The position numbers and the translations under genes were made by a program. Positions 53,407 through 62,745 of a DNA stretch of 64,000 nucleotides are shown here, piece after piece. How positions within the stretch are numbered: the first letter of the stretch is position 1; every line of letters begins with the position of its first letter. Origin of the DNA: Paraplanobispora takensis (GTDB taxonomy: Bacteria > Actinomycetota > Actinomycetes > Streptosporangiales > Streptosporangiaceae); NCBI RefSeq assembly GCF_016863195.1, contig NZ_BOOK01000007.1:62001-126000 (forward strand). The letters run 5' to 3'. Under the pieces are notes generated by a model. The model was not told the DNA's origin and searched no databases. It saw only the letters and a list, made by a program, of their open reading frames with translations.

Positions 53407-54768
53407 TCAGATCGCCTTGCCCGGGTTGAGGATGCCCAGGGGGTCGAACACCTGCTTGATGCCCTGATGGATCTCCCCGGCCACCGGCCCGGTCTCCAGC
53501 GCCAGCCAGCGCCGCTTCAGCAGGCCCACCCCGTGCTCCCCGGTGAGCGTGCCGCCCCGGCGCAGCGCCTCGCGGAAGACCTCGTCGGCCGCGGCCCAGA
53601 CGTGCGGCGGCGGCTCGGCCAGCCCGTGCTCGAAGACGAAGACCGGATGCAGGTTGCCGTCGCCCGCGTGGGCCACGGTGCAGATCAGCACCCCGTGCCG
53701 GGCGCCGATCTCCTCGATGGCGGTGATCATGCCCGGCAGTTCCGAGCGCGGCACGCACACGTCCTCCACCAGGCAGGCGCCGAGCCGCTCCTTGGCCTGG
53801 TAGGCCAGGCGCCGCAGGCCGATCAGCTCCTCGGCCTCCGCCCGGTCGGCCGAGACCGCGACGAAGGAGGCCCCGTTCTCCGCGCACAGCGCGCTCATCC
53901 GCCCGGCCACCGCCTGCCCGTCCACCGCGTCCGACTGGGCGATCAGCATCGCCTGGACCGACGGCTCCAGGCCGATGTTCTTCCAGTCGTCGATGGCCTT
54001 CAGGGTGGCCCGGTCGAGCATCTCCAGCAGCGACGGCTGGCAGCCGTCGGCGATGATGGCCGCCACCGCCGCCGCGGCGTCGCGCGGCGAGCCGAACTCC
54101 GCCGCGATCGTCGCCGGGTAGGCCAGCGGCGCGCGGCGCAGCCGTACGGTGGCCGCGGTGATCACTCCGAGCGTGCCCTCCGAGCCGACGAACAGCCCGG
54201 TCAGGTCGTAGCCGGTGACGCCCTTGACGGTCCGCCTGCCGGTGTTCAGGATCCTCCCGTCGGCCAGCACGACCTCCAGGCCGAGCGCCGAGTCGCGGGT
54301 CACGCCGTACTTCACGCAGCGCAGCCCGCCCGCGTTGGTGGCCAGGTTGCCGCCGATCGTGGAGATCTCGTAGGACGACGGGTCCGGGGCGTACATCAGC
54401 CCGAACTCGCGGGCGGCCCGGTCCAGGTCGGCGGTGATGACGCCGGGCTCCACCACCGCGATCTCGTCGGCGGGCGACAGCTCCCTGATCGCCGTCATCC
54501 GGTGCAGGGCCAGCACGAGGCACCCCTCGGCCGCCGTCGCCCCGCCGGCCAGTCCCGTGCCGGCCCCCCTCGGCACGACCGGCACCCGGTGCTCGCTCGC
54601 CCACCGCATGACGGCGACGACGTCGTCCCGGCTCTCGGCGAGCACGACGGCCAGCGGCCTGCCCGGCTCCAGGAACGTGCGGTCCCGCGCGTAGGAGTCG
54701 GTCACATCGGGGTCGGTCAGCACCTTCGCGGGCGTGAGAACGGCGGTGAGTTCGGCGATAGCGGTCAC
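53407..54768 (-). CDS. glcD: FAD-linked oxidase, GlcD type (glycolate/D-lactate dehydrogenase)
   Basis: A 453-residue VAO-type flavoprotein: FAD-binding PRGAGTGLAGGATAAEGCLVL, EPGVITADLDRAAREFGLMYAPDPSS, TIGGNLATNAGGLRCVKYG, and the C-terminal HAGDGNLHPVF and GGTLTGEHGVGLLKRRW. It oxidises 2-hydroxyacids such as glycolate or D-lactate. No glcE/glcF gene is adjacent, so a stand-alone dehydrogenase is likely. GTG start is six bases after a TACAGT box with no ribosome site. Confidence 0.9.
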   Translation of the reverse strand: MTAIAELTAVLTPAKVLTDPDVTDSYARDRTFLEPGRPLAVVLAESRDDVVAVMRWASEHRVPVVPRGAGTGLAGGATAAEGCLVLALHRMTAIRELSPADEIAVVEPGVITADLDRAAREFGLMYAPDPSSYEISTIGGNLATNAGGLRCVKYGVTRDSALGLEVVLADGRILNTGRRTVKGVTGYDLTGLFVGSEGTLGVITAATVRLRRAPLAYPATIAAEFGSPRDAAAAVAAIIADGCQPSLLEMLDRATLKAIDDWKNIGLEPSVQAMLIAQSDAVDGQAVAGRMSALCAENGASFVAVSADRAEAEELIGLRRLAYQAKERLGACLVEDVCVPRSELPGMITAIEEIGARHGVLICTVAHAGDGNLHPVFVFEHGLAEPPPHVWAAADEVFREALRRGGTLTGEHGVGLLKRRWLALETGPVAGEIHQGIKQVFDPLGILNPGKAI

Positions 54769-54774
54769 ATGGGG

Positions 54775-54780
54775 ACTGTA
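54775..54780 (-). promoter_or_regulatory. Leaderless promoter -10 box TACAGT
   Basis: Minus strand: TACAGT, six bases, GTG start of the GlcD-type gene. Same box as both promoters at 19092-19125. Confidence 0.5.
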
Positions 54781-54850
54781 CGGCCTGCCGTCCCCACCTG
54801 AGGAAACGCAGTTATGTCACAACTTCTAGACATAAACAATTGATCACACT

Positions 54851-54878
54851 TTGACAACATAAGTCGGAGACTTTACTT
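54851..54878 (+). promoter_or_regulatory. Vegetative-type promoter of the M6 protease
   Basis: TTGACA at 54851-54856, 16 bases, TTACTT at 54873-54878, in an AT-rich tract. About 95 bases upstream of the TTG start. The -10 match is moderate. Confidence 0.45.
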
Positions 54879-54974
54879 CTCCTTTACTCTCTCCTCTAAC
54901 GTCCCGGTCGGCACGCAATATCGGGCGTGCCGGGAACGTCCGCGCCCGGCGAACCCGGGCAGGGAGGGTATCCG

Positions 54975-57767
54975 TTGTCCATCAGAGGGAGAGGCGCTCG
55001 CAGGCGCCTGCTCGCGATCGTGCCCGTGCTCGGGCTGGCCGCCGCGGGACTGTCCGTGAGCGGCGCGTCGGCGCAGACCGATGACTCTGTCGCCCGCTAC
55101 GTCCCCAAGGCGAGCGACTACTACATCAACTACGCCGATCCGCTCATCCAAAGTGACAGCACCACCACCGACGAGCGGTTCCAGCCGGGGTCCGCCAAGC
55201 GCTCGGGACTGGCGCAGGCGCGGGAGTACGACCGCAAGTTCGCCGAGGGCAACCCGGTCGCCGCCAAGATGCTCGCCTCGCGGGAGACCCGGGCGATCAG
55301 GTCGGGCAAGAACCCCTACGACTTCATCTTCAAGAAGGCGGGCCAGACCCAGCAGGCCAAGCTGCTGACCCTCCTGGTGGAGTTCAACGAGAACGCCAAC
55401 GACGACTTCTCCGGCTTCAGCCGGCCGAAGACGATCGACGACGTCAACGACTGCATCACCGAGCCGCCGGGCACCAAGCTCAACGGCCCGCTGCACAACA
55501 AGATCCCCAACCCGGCCGACTCCGGCGCGGGCAAGGACAACAACACCATGTGGGTTCCGGACTTCAGCCCGGAGCACTACAACAAGATGCTCTACTCCGA
55601 CAAGGGCATCACCAAGCGCGTGCGCATGGACCTGACCGACCCCCGGGACGGGCGCAAGGGCATCGACATCTCCGGCTACACGGTCAAGAAGATGTACGAG
55701 GAGATGTCCAAGGGCGCCTACACCGTCACCGGTGAGGCCATCGGCTGGCTCAAGGTCCCGCACTCGGAGGCCTGGTACGGCGCCGGCGCCTGCGGCACCC
55801 GGGCGCAGGACATGTCCGGTCACCCCGACAACCCGGCGGGTCCCGCCGCGCTCGGCGTGGACGCGGTCAACGTGCTGGCCGCGCAGAACCCGAACTTCCC
55901 CTGGGCCGACTACGACGTCGAGGACACCTCCGACGCCGACGGCGACGGCAACGTCCTGGAGCCGGACGGCGTGATCGACCACCTCGTGCTCATCCACGCC
56001 GGCGCCGACAAGTCCGGTGGCGGCGGAGCCGAGGGTCCCTACGCCATCTGGGCGCACTCCAGCGCCATCCCCGGCGGCTACACGATCCCGGGCACGAACA
56101 AGAAGATCTCCAACTACATCGTGCAGCCCGAGGACTCCGGCGTCGGCGTCGTCGCGCACGAGTACGGCCACGACCTGGGCCTGCCGGACTTCTACGACGC
56201 CACCGGCGGCGGCGACACCAGCGTCGACTTCTGGGACCTGATGTCCTCCGGCTCGCACGCCGGCCCGCTCATCCAGTCGATGCCGACCCACATGGGCCTG
56301 TACGCCAAGTGGGTGCTCGGCTGGGCGGACCCGAAGATCGTCAACCCCGGTGACCGCACGCAGACGGTGACCGTCGGCCAGGCCTCGCGCACGCCGAAGT
56401 ACACCGCCGACGGCGTCCGCGTGAACCTGCCCGACAAGACCACCGTGATGGCCGTCCCGCACAGCGGCTCCAAGCTGTGGTGGTCGGGCAACGACCAGAG
56501 CTGGGCCGACGTCAAGCTGACCCGCACCGTCGAGGTCCCGGCCGGCACCGGCCAGAAGTTCTGGATGTGGAACCAGTACGCCATCGAGGCCGACTGGGAC
56601 TACGGCTTCGTCGAGGTCTCCACCGACGGCGGCACCACCTGGAACGAGCAGAAGATCTACGACGAGTCCGGCGCGCTGGTCTCCACCGGTGACGACTACG
56701 CCGACCCGAACAAGCGGATGTCCGACTACGGCCGGACGGAGGACGGCCCCAAGAAGTACGGCCTGACCGGCGCCACGCAGGGCTGGCGGCACGACTACGT
56801 CGACCTGTCGCCGTTCGCCGGCCAGACGGTCCAGCTGCGCCTGCGCTACGCCACCGACGCCGGGTTCGAGGACACCGGCTGGTTCTCCGACGACTTCTCC
56901 GTCACCGCCGGCGACGCCACGGTGTGGAGCGACGACGTCGAGGGCGGCGACAACGGCTGGACCAACGTCACGGGCACCTTCACCGACACCACCGGCGCGG
57001 GCTGGAAGACCCACAGCGGCAGCCTGCAGAGCGTCCAGTACTACCTGGCCGAGTGGCGCAACTTCGACGGCTTCGACAAGGGCCTGCAGTACGCCTACGA
57101 CACCACCTGGTCGCACCCCAACGCCTGGAAGGTGGAGAAGCTCAAGTACAACGCGCCCGGTCTGCTGGTCTGGTACCGCGACGCGGCCTACCCGGCCAAC
57201 GACGGCGACGCCCACACCTTCGAGCTGCCCTCGGTCGGCCCCAAGGGCGAGATCCTCGTCGTCGACTCGCACTACGACCCGCTGCGCCGCAGCGGCGAGG
57301 CGGCCACGAAGGACCCGTCGCTGCTGAAGAACCTCCCCTCGCGTCCGCAGTCCTCCAACGCGGCGTTCACCTTCGGCAAGACCTACCCCTTCACCGAGTG
57401 CATCGAGGGTGAGCCCTTCACCCAGTACTGCACCAAGTTCCCGGCGCTCCCGGCGGTGAAGACCTTCACCGACGCCAAGACCTGGTACCCGGGTCTGGAG
57501 ACCCGCGACGGCAGCCTGTACTACCGCCTGCGCGACGCCTCGGCGGTCGTGCCGTCCAAGGGCGGCCAGCCCTACAGCACCCGCGTCGTCAACGCCGACG
57601 GCAGCCCGGCCACCGAGCTGTACGGCACCGACATCGGCGGCGGCCACGTGCTGGGCAGCGGCAACCCCGGTGACGAGGGCAAGGAACTGGGCGTGCAGCT
57701 CAAGCTGGTCGCCCCGCTCCCGGCCAACCTCGGCGTGATCATCCAGGTGACCCCGCCCAAGAAGTAA
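54975..57767 (+). CDS. Secreted M6 (immune inhibitor A-type) metalloprotease
   Basis: A 930-residue exported protease. The TTG at 54975 follows GGGAGGG at six bases and opens a signal peptide (RRRLLAIVPVLGLAAAGLSVSGASA). Zinc site HEYGHDLGLPD with HEYGH at 395-399; propeptide before about residue 120; VIDHLVLIHAGADKSGGGG and DLMSSGSHAG typical of M6; C-terminal half holds MAM/carbohydrate-binding-like beta domains (WRHDYVDLSPFAGQTVQLRLRY) normal for immune inhibitor A. It degrades proteins outside the cell. A strong hairpin follows. Confidence 0.92.
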   Translation: MSIRGRGARRRLLAIVPVLGLAAAGLSVSGASAQTDDSVARYVPKASDYYINYADPLIQSDSTTTDERFQPGSAKRSGLAQAREYDRKFAEGNPVAAKMLASRETRAIRSGKNPYDFIFKKAGQTQQAKLLTLLVEFNENANDDFSGFSRPKTIDDVNDCITEPPGTKLNGPLHNKIPNPADSGAGKDNNTMWVPDFSPEHYNKMLYSDKGITKRVRMDLTDPRDGRKGIDISGYTVKKMYEEMSKGAYTVTGEAIGWLKVPHSEAWYGAGACGTRAQDMSGHPDNPAGPAALGVDAVNVLAAQNPNFPWADYDVEDTSDADGDGNVLEPDGVIDHLVLIHAGADKSGGGGAEGPYAIWAHSSAIPGGYTIPGTNKKISNYIVQPEDSGVGVVAHEYGHDLGLPDFYDATGGGDTSVDFWDLMSSGSHAGPLIQSMPTHMGLYAKWVLGWADPKIVNPGDRTQTVTVGQASRTPKYTADGVRVNLPDKTTVMAVPHSGSKLWWSGNDQSWADVKLTRTVEVPAGTGQKFWMWNQYAIEADWDYGFVEVSTDGGTTWNEQKIYDESGALVSTGDDYADPNKRMSDYGRTEDGPKKYGLTGATQGWRHDYVDLSPFAGQTVQLRLRYATDAGFEDTGWFSDDFSVTAGDATVWSDDVEGGDNGWTNVTGTFTDTTGAGWKTHSGSLQSVQYYLAEWRNFDGFDKGLQYAYDTTWSHPNAWKVEKLKYNAPGLLVWYRDAAYPANDGDAHTFELPSVGPKGEILVVDSHYDPLRRSGEAATKDPSLLKNLPSRPQSSNAAFTFGKTYPFTECIEGEPFTQYCTKFPALPAVKTFTDAKTWYPGLETRDGSLYYRLRDASAVVPSKGGQPYSTRVVNADGSPATELYGTDIGGGHVLGSGNPGDEGKELGVQLKLVAPLPANLGVIIQVTPPKK

Positions 57768-57780
57768 CCGTTCCCGACCA

Positions 57781-57815
57781 AGGGGCCCTGCCGCCGGAAG
57801 GCTGCGGGGCCCCTA
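57781..57815 (+). terminator. Hairpin terminator after the M6 protease
   Basis: AGGGGCCC ... GGGCCCCT flank further pairing bases and a short GGAA loop, beginning 14 bases after the stop; no long U-tract. Confidence 0.7.
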
Positions 57816-57851
57816 CCATTTACCCGGAGGATCTCAGGGAGAAGGGGAAGC

Positions 57852-58790
57852 GTGGGCGAGCTTCGCAGCAAGGCCGAGCACACCGAGGCCGTCCGGGCCG
57901 GGCGGAGGGTGTGCGTGGTGGTCAACACGCGTTCGCGGCGCGGGCGTCACCGCTATCCCCGGGTGCTGGACATCCTGCGCTCCGAAGGCTTCGACCTGCT
58001 CGGCGTCTTCCCGGTGGACGATCCCAAGCGCCTGCGCGCCACCCTGGACGCGGCCCTGGACGCCAAGCCCGACGTGCTCGTCGTCGGCGGCGGCGACGGC
58101 ACGCTCAGCGCCGCGGTCAAGCACGTCGCCCACCGCGACGTCGCCCTCGGGGTGCTGCCGCTGGGCACGACCAACAACTTCGCCCGCAGCCTCGGCCTGC
58201 CGCTGGATCTGGCCGGGGCGATCCGGGTGCTGCGCACCGGCAAGGTCGCCGACATCGACCTCGGCATCGCCGGAGACCGGGAGTTCGCCAACCTGACCAG
58301 CTTCGGCGTCTCGGTCGAGGTGGCCGGGAAGGTCAGGCCCTGGCTCAAGCGCATCCTGGGCCGGGCCGCCTACCCGCTCACCGCCCTGACCATCCTGCCC
58401 GGCCACCGGCCCTTCCGCGCCTTCCTCACGGTGAACGGCAAGCGCCACGAGCTGCTCACCCACCAGCTCAACATCGCCAACGGCCGCTTCCACGGCGGCT
58501 GGCAGGTCGCCAAGGACATCAGCATCGACAACGGCATGCTGGTCGCCTACCAGCTCGGCTCGGGCAAGCGCCTGCGGCTGCTGCTGGAGACCCTGGTGCG
58601 GGCCAGCACCGGCCGCTGGCGCAGCCTCGCCGGCGGGCCCTTCGTCGTCGGCACCGAGATATACCTGGAGACCGATCCTCCGATGGCCGCCGACGTCGAC
58701 GGCGAGGTGCGCCTGCTGACCCCGATCACGGTCAGGACCGTTCCCAACGGCCTGCGCGTGATGGTCCCGGAGAGCTTCGTCGACTCCTGA
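57852..58790 (+). CDS. Diacylglycerol kinase-family lipid kinase
   Basis: A 312-residue DAGK/YegS-type kinase: VCVVVNTRSRRGRH near 20-33, nucleotide-binding GGGDGTLS at 79-86, PLGTTNNFARSLG, and the C-terminal DVDGEVRLLTPITVRTVPNGLRVMVP. It probably phosphorylates diacylglycerol or another lipid at the membrane. GTG start, preceded by GGGAGAAGGGGAA. The small basic gene follows by 66 bases. Confidence 0.88.
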   Translation: MGELRSKAEHTEAVRAGRRVCVVVNTRSRRGRHRYPRVLDILRSEGFDLLGVFPVDDPKRLRATLDAALDAKPDVLVVGGGDGTLSAAVKHVAHRDVALGVLPLGTTNNFARSLGLPLDLAGAIRVLRTGKVADIDLGIAGDREFANLTSFGVSVEVAGKVRPWLKRILGRAAYPLTALTILPGHRPFRAFLTVNGKRHELLTHQLNIANGRFHGGWQVAKDISIDNGMLVAYQLGSGKRLRLLLETLVRASTGRWRSLAGGPFVVGTEIYLETDPPMAADVDGEVRLLTPITVRTVPNGLRVMVPESFVDS

Positions 58791-58856
58791 CGCGCGGCCC
58801 GGGTGGTTGAAGCGCGTTCATCCGGGTAGCCGTCCATCACAGTCGATGGAGGAGAC

Positions 58857-59030
58857 ATGGCATCCCTGATATCCCGTATCCGCAGCTACCTGAGCACCCC
58901 GCAGGGGCGCAGGAACCTCGAGAAGGCCAAGACGATGGCGCGCGATCCGCGCAACCAGCAGAAGGTGCGCCGGCTCATCAGCCGCTTCCGCGGCGGCCAG
59001 AGCCGTTCCGTCAACCGCAGGCCGTACTGA
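58857..59030 (+). CDS. 57-residue basic protein
   Basis: A short frame with a good ribosome site (GGAGGAG four bases before ATG 58857): MASLISRIRSYLSTPQGRR then AKTMARDPRNQQKVRRLISRF, ending in RRPY. It has about 15 Arg/Lys, no Cys and one amphipathic N-terminal helix. Similar tiny basic proteins are common in actinomycetes without assigned function. Membrane or nucleic-acid contact is inference. Confidence 0.7.
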   Translation: MASLISRIRSYLSTPQGRRNLEKAKTMARDPRNQQKVRRLISRFRGGQSRSVNRRPY

Positions 59031-59117
59031 CCGCCGCCGGACCGGCCGGTCGCGGGACCGGCCGGCGCGGCCACGACGGGGCCGTCCAGCCGACTGCGGA
59101 CACGGCGGGACGGCCTC

Positions 59118-60596
59118 TCAATCACCCTTGCCGGTGATGCGGCGCAGGGTCCGCCGGAACCCGCTCAACCGGGCGGGCGGCTCCTGCGGCGGGGCGGGGG
59201 GCGCCCAGGTCTGCGGCGGCGCGGGGTCCTGCGCCCCGGGTCCGCTCACGGGCCCGCCTCCGGCCCGCACCAGGGCGGCCAGCGCCTCGGCGGCCGAGGG
59301 CCGCTTGGCCGGGGCGTGGTCGCGCATGCGGCGCAGCAGGTCCATGACCTCGGGGGCGACGCCGCCCGTCGCGGTCCCCGCGTCCGGGCTCGCCGGCGGC
59401 AGCGCGCCCGTCAGCAGCTGGAAGGCGATCACCCCGGCCGCGTAGACGTCGGAGGCCGCCGTCATCAGCTCCGGCCTGGCCTGGCACTCCGGGGCCACGT
59501 AGTGGGTGTCCAGCACGTTGGGCAGCTCGTTGGCCACGGTGTGCGCCCGCGGACCGGGCTTGGCGTAGTCGAAGCCGGTCAGCATCGCGTGGCCGCCCTC
59601 GGCCACCAGCACGCAGGCGGGGCTGAGCGCCCGGTGCACGACGTTGTTGGCGTGGACGTGGGCGAGCCCGCGCAGCATGTCCGCCACGACGTCGAGCCTG
59701 GCCGCGGTCGAGAGGGCGTCGCGCCCGGAGCCGCCGAGGTACAGGTGCAGCGCCCGGCCGTGCACGTCGTCCAGGACCAGGACGAATCTGCTCTCGTCGT
59801 CGATCGCGAAGAAGTCCCGGGAGCGCACGACGCACGGGTGCGGCGGGATCCGGGTCAGGGACTGGTAGGCGTTGGCGATCAGCCGCCGCTCGGCCGCCCT
59901 GGGCTCGGGGTCGGCCAGCGGGTCGGCCCGGTAGACCCGCAGCAGGACCGTCTCGCTGCCCGGCACGGTCGCGTTGATCGCCCGGTACTCGGTGACCCGG
60001 TTGTCGCCGCCGAGCTCCTCCTCGACCTCCCAGTTGCCGAACCTGGGCGGCGCGGTGGAGCGGCGCACGCTGCCGTTCAGCGCCTCGATGATCGCCGTGC
60101 GGTACGGCGTGACGTCGGTGCTGTAGCCGCGCCTGACCCGGGAGACGTCGCCGAGCGTGCCGATCAGGCCCGTCAGGTCGGTGACGTGCCGCGAGTCGCG
60201 GCCGGCCGGGTCGACCAGCTGGGCGTCCGGGCCGGTCAGCACGACGACGCTGTCGACGTACACCCGCTCCAGCTCGCGGCGCTCGCGCATGAGCAGCCCT
60301 TTGAGCGCCCGGCCGTTGCCCCGGAGCTTGGTCACCGGGGACCCGAACGCGCTGCGCCGGGCCGGGAACCAGCGCGTGCCCGACACCTCGATCCGGCCGC
60401 GCGTGCCCTTGACGTCGATCACGCAGAGCGCGTGACCCGTCAGCACGATCAGGTCGACCTCGAAGACGTCGTCGTCGCGCGGCACCTCGATGTTGTGCAG
60501 CAGCAGCCAGTCGTGCGGCGCGTTGTCCCGCAGGTGCGCGATCACCCGTCGCTCGGCGTCGTTGACCGGGCGTCCGCCACCGACGATCTGTGCCAT
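59118..60596 (-). CDS. NERD nuclease-domain protein fused to a pseudokinase
   Basis: A 492-residue soluble protein. Residues about 12-130 are a NERD domain (nuclease-related): EVDLIVL (Glu46, Asp48) and VIDVKG (Asp61, Lys63) keep the PD-(D/E)xK-type acidic/Lys pattern, so nuclease activity is possible. Residues about 186-445 have a protein kinase fold, but the key residues are lost: beta-3 Lys reads Arg220 (VLLRVY), HRD reads HRA (321-323), DFG reads GFD (341-343); APE (368-370) and the SDVYAAGVI helix are kept. The tail is Pro-rich then basic. NERD plus kinase recalls PglW of BREX defence, but this is much shorter and lacks BREX neighbours. Confidence 0.82.
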   Translation of the reverse strand: MAQIVGGGRPVNDAERRVIAHLRDNAPHDWLLLHNIEVPRDDDVFEVDLIVLTGHALCVIDVKGTRGRIEVSGTRWFPARRSAFGSPVTKLRGNGRALKGLLMRERRELERVYVDSVVVLTGPDAQLVDPAGRDSRHVTDLTGLIGTLGDVSRVRRGYSTDVTPYRTAIIEALNGSVRRSTAPPRFGNWEVEEELGGDNRVTEYRAINATVPGSETVLLRVYRADPLADPEPRAAERRLIANAYQSLTRIPPHPCVVRSRDFFAIDDESRFVLVLDDVHGRALHLYLGGSGRDALSTAARLDVVADMLRGLAHVHANNVVHRALSPACVLVAEGGHAMLTGFDYAKPGPRAHTVANELPNVLDTHYVAPECQARPELMTAASDVYAAGVIAFQLLTGALPPASPDAGTATGGVAPEVMDLLRRMRDHAPAKRPSAAEALAALVRAGGGPVSGPGAQDPAPPQTWAPPAPPQEPPARLSGFRRTLRRITGKGD

Positions 60597-60743
60597 CCGA
60601 GCGCGCCGCCTCTCTCACCGTGATCCCAACGGAACCTCAACGGAACAAGGTTCCCATTGTCACGGGCATTCCCGTACCACCGCATCCGTCCCGCGGTTGA
60701 TCTAGTGTGTCCGCCGTCGCAGGCTGACGGGAGAGGCGGGCTC

Positions 60744-62690
60744 ATGGACTTCGGCGTGACGGTGGTCTTCGCGGTCACGGTGGTGGTGACGCTGGCCGGG
60801 TTCTCGATGATCGCGCGGCGGTTGCTGGACCTGAGGTTCGGAATGGTGCGCACGCTGCTGGCCGGGGCGCTCGCGCTCGTGATCGGCGGCCCGCTCATGC
60901 AGGCGTTCGCCGGCGGGATGGACCCCGGCGACCCCGGCCTCACCCCGCTGTGGTTCCTGCTGCTGGGCGTGGTGTGCGCGCTGCTGGCCGGGCTCGTCTT
61001 CCTGGTGGTCGCCGAGGTGCTGGTGCCGCAGGGGACGTTCCCCGGGCCGCTGGAGGCCGCCCGCGGGATACGCCGCCGGGTGGTCCGCTCCCGGCGCTAT
61101 CTGGCGATCACCCGCATCTTCGTACGGCACGGCCTGGGCCCCTACCTGCGCGGCCGCGATCCCGGCCTCGGCGGTCCCTCCGGCCGGGCGCGCCTGGCCA
61201 GGTCGCTGCGTGAGGCCCTCGACGAGGGCGGCGTCACCTTCGTCAAGCTCGGCCAGATCCTGTCCACCCGCAGCGACCTGCTGGCCCCGGAGTTCGTCGA
61301 GGAGCTCCGGCTGCTGCAGGACCGGGTGACCGCCGCCCCGTGGGCGGAGATCGAACCGGTGCTCGTCGCCGAGTTGGGCGGGCCGGTGTCGGAGACGTTC
61401 GAGGAGTTCGACGGCGAGCCCCTGGCTGCGGCCTCGATCGCGCAGGTCTACCGGGCCCGGCTGAGGACAGGCGAGGAGGTCGTGGTCAAGGTCCAGCGGC
61501 CCGGGATCGCCGCCGTGGTGGAACAGGACCTCGACATCGTGGCCCGCCTGGCCCGGTCGCTGGAGCGGCGCACCCGGTGGGGCCGGGCCTTCGGTGTGGC
61601 CGAGCTGTCGCTGGGGTTCGCCGCGGCGCTGCGCGAGGAGCTCGACTTCCGCGTCGAGGCCGCCAACATGGCCGCCGTGGCCGCGGCCTCGGCCGGCGAA
61701 CCGGTCCGCGTGCCCGCGCCCCGCCCCGAGCTGTCCGGCCGGCGGGTCCTGGTGATGGAACGGCTGGACGGCGTGCCGTTCGGCGGCGCCGTACCGGAGG
61801 GGGCCGACGGGCGGGAGCTGGCCAGAACCCTGTTCGAGACGCTGCTGCGCCAGATCATGCTGCACGGGATCTTCCACGCCGACCCGCACCCGGGCAACAT
61901 CATGCTGCTGTCCGACGGGCGGCTGGCGCTGCTCGACTTCGGCTCGGTGGGGCGGCTGGACGCCTCCCTGCGCGCCGCGCTGCAGCGCCTGCTGCTCGCG
62001 ATGGACCGGGGCGACGTGCTGGGAGTGGGCGACGCCCTGCTGGAGGTCGTGGCGCGGCCCGACGAGATCGACGAACGCGGGCTGGAACGCGAACTCGGCC
62101 GGTTCATGGCCCGGCACCTGACCGCCGGCACCGTCCCCGACGTGCAGATGTTCGGCCACCTGTTCCGGATCGTCTCCGCCCACGGGCTGGCCGTCCCGCC
62201 CGAGGTGGCCGCGGTGTTCCGGGCGCTGGCGACGGTCGAGGGCACCCTCGCCCGGCTCGCCCCCGGCTTCGACGTGGTGGCCGAGGCCCGGGCCTTCTCC
62301 ACCCGCCACATCGCCGAGCGGAGCACGCCGGACCGGCTGCGCGAGACGGTGGTGCAGGAGGCCCTGGGCCTGCTGCCCATGATGCGCCGCCTGCCCCGCA
62401 GGGTGGAGCGGATCGTCGGCGCCGCGGAGAACGGCCGGTTCGGCGTCAACGTGCGCCTGTTCGCCGACGAGCGCGACCGCCGTCACGTCACCGGCCTGCT
62501 CCACCAGGTGCTGCTCACCATCCTGGCCGCCACCACGGGGATCATGGCCGTGCTCCTGCTCGGCACCGACGGCGGCCCGGCCGTCACCTCCACCGTCAGC
62601 CTGCTGCAGCTCCTCGGCTACAACCTGCTGGCGGTCAGCGCCATCCTGGGCCTGCGCGTGCTGGTGGTCGTCCTGCGGTCCGGCCGCTGA
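60744..62690 (+). CDS. AarF/ABC1/UbiB family atypical kinase
   Basis: A 648-residue membrane-linked kinase-like protein. Two to three N-terminal membrane helices (about 5-100), then the ABC1 domain: FVKLGQILSTRSDLL, EPLAAASIAQVYRARL (Ala-rich loop), VVKVQRPG (Lys), EELDFRVEAANM, GIFHADPHPGNIML and LLDFGSVGRL; two C-terminal membrane helices. Family members support ubiquinone/menaquinone or lipid transport. ATG 60744 follows GGGAGAGG. Divergent from the NERD-pseudokinase gene with a 147-base gap. Confidence 0.92.
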   Translation: MDFGVTVVFAVTVVVTLAGFSMIARRLLDLRFGMVRTLLAGALALVIGGPLMQAFAGGMDPGDPGLTPLWFLLLGVVCALLAGLVFLVVAEVLVPQGTFPGPLEAARGIRRRVVRSRRYLAITRIFVRHGLGPYLRGRDPGLGGPSGRARLARSLREALDEGGVTFVKLGQILSTRSDLLAPEFVEELRLLQDRVTAAPWAEIEPVLVAELGGPVSETFEEFDGEPLAAASIAQVYRARLRTGEEVVVKVQRPGIAAVVEQDLDIVARLARSLERRTRWGRAFGVAELSLGFAAALREELDFRVEAANMAAVAAASAGEPVRVPAPRPELSGRRVLVMERLDGVPFGGAVPEGADGRELARTLFETLLRQIMLHGIFHADPHPGNIMLLSDGRLALLDFGSVGRLDASLRAALQRLLLAMDRGDVLGVGDALLEVVARPDEIDERGLERELGRFMARHLTAGTVPDVQMFGHLFRIVSAHGLAVPPEVAAVFRALATVEGTLARLAPGFDVVAEARAFSTRHIAERSTPDRLRETVVQEALGLLPMMRRLPRRVERIVGAAENGRFGVNVRLFADERDRRHVTGLLHQVLLTILAATTGIMAVLLLGTDGGPAVTSTVSLLQLLGYNLLAVSAILGLRVLVVVLRSGR

Positions 62691-62745
62691 GCCCGCCCGG
62701 CGGGCCCGGACGTCCGGACCCGGACGCCGAGCCCGGGCCACGGGG

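Noticed and set aside
59118-62690. BREX defence island based on the NERD-kinase protein
   Set aside because: No PglX methyltransferase, PglZ, BrxC or Lon-like gene adjoins it; the next gene is a housekeeping-type UbiB kinase.
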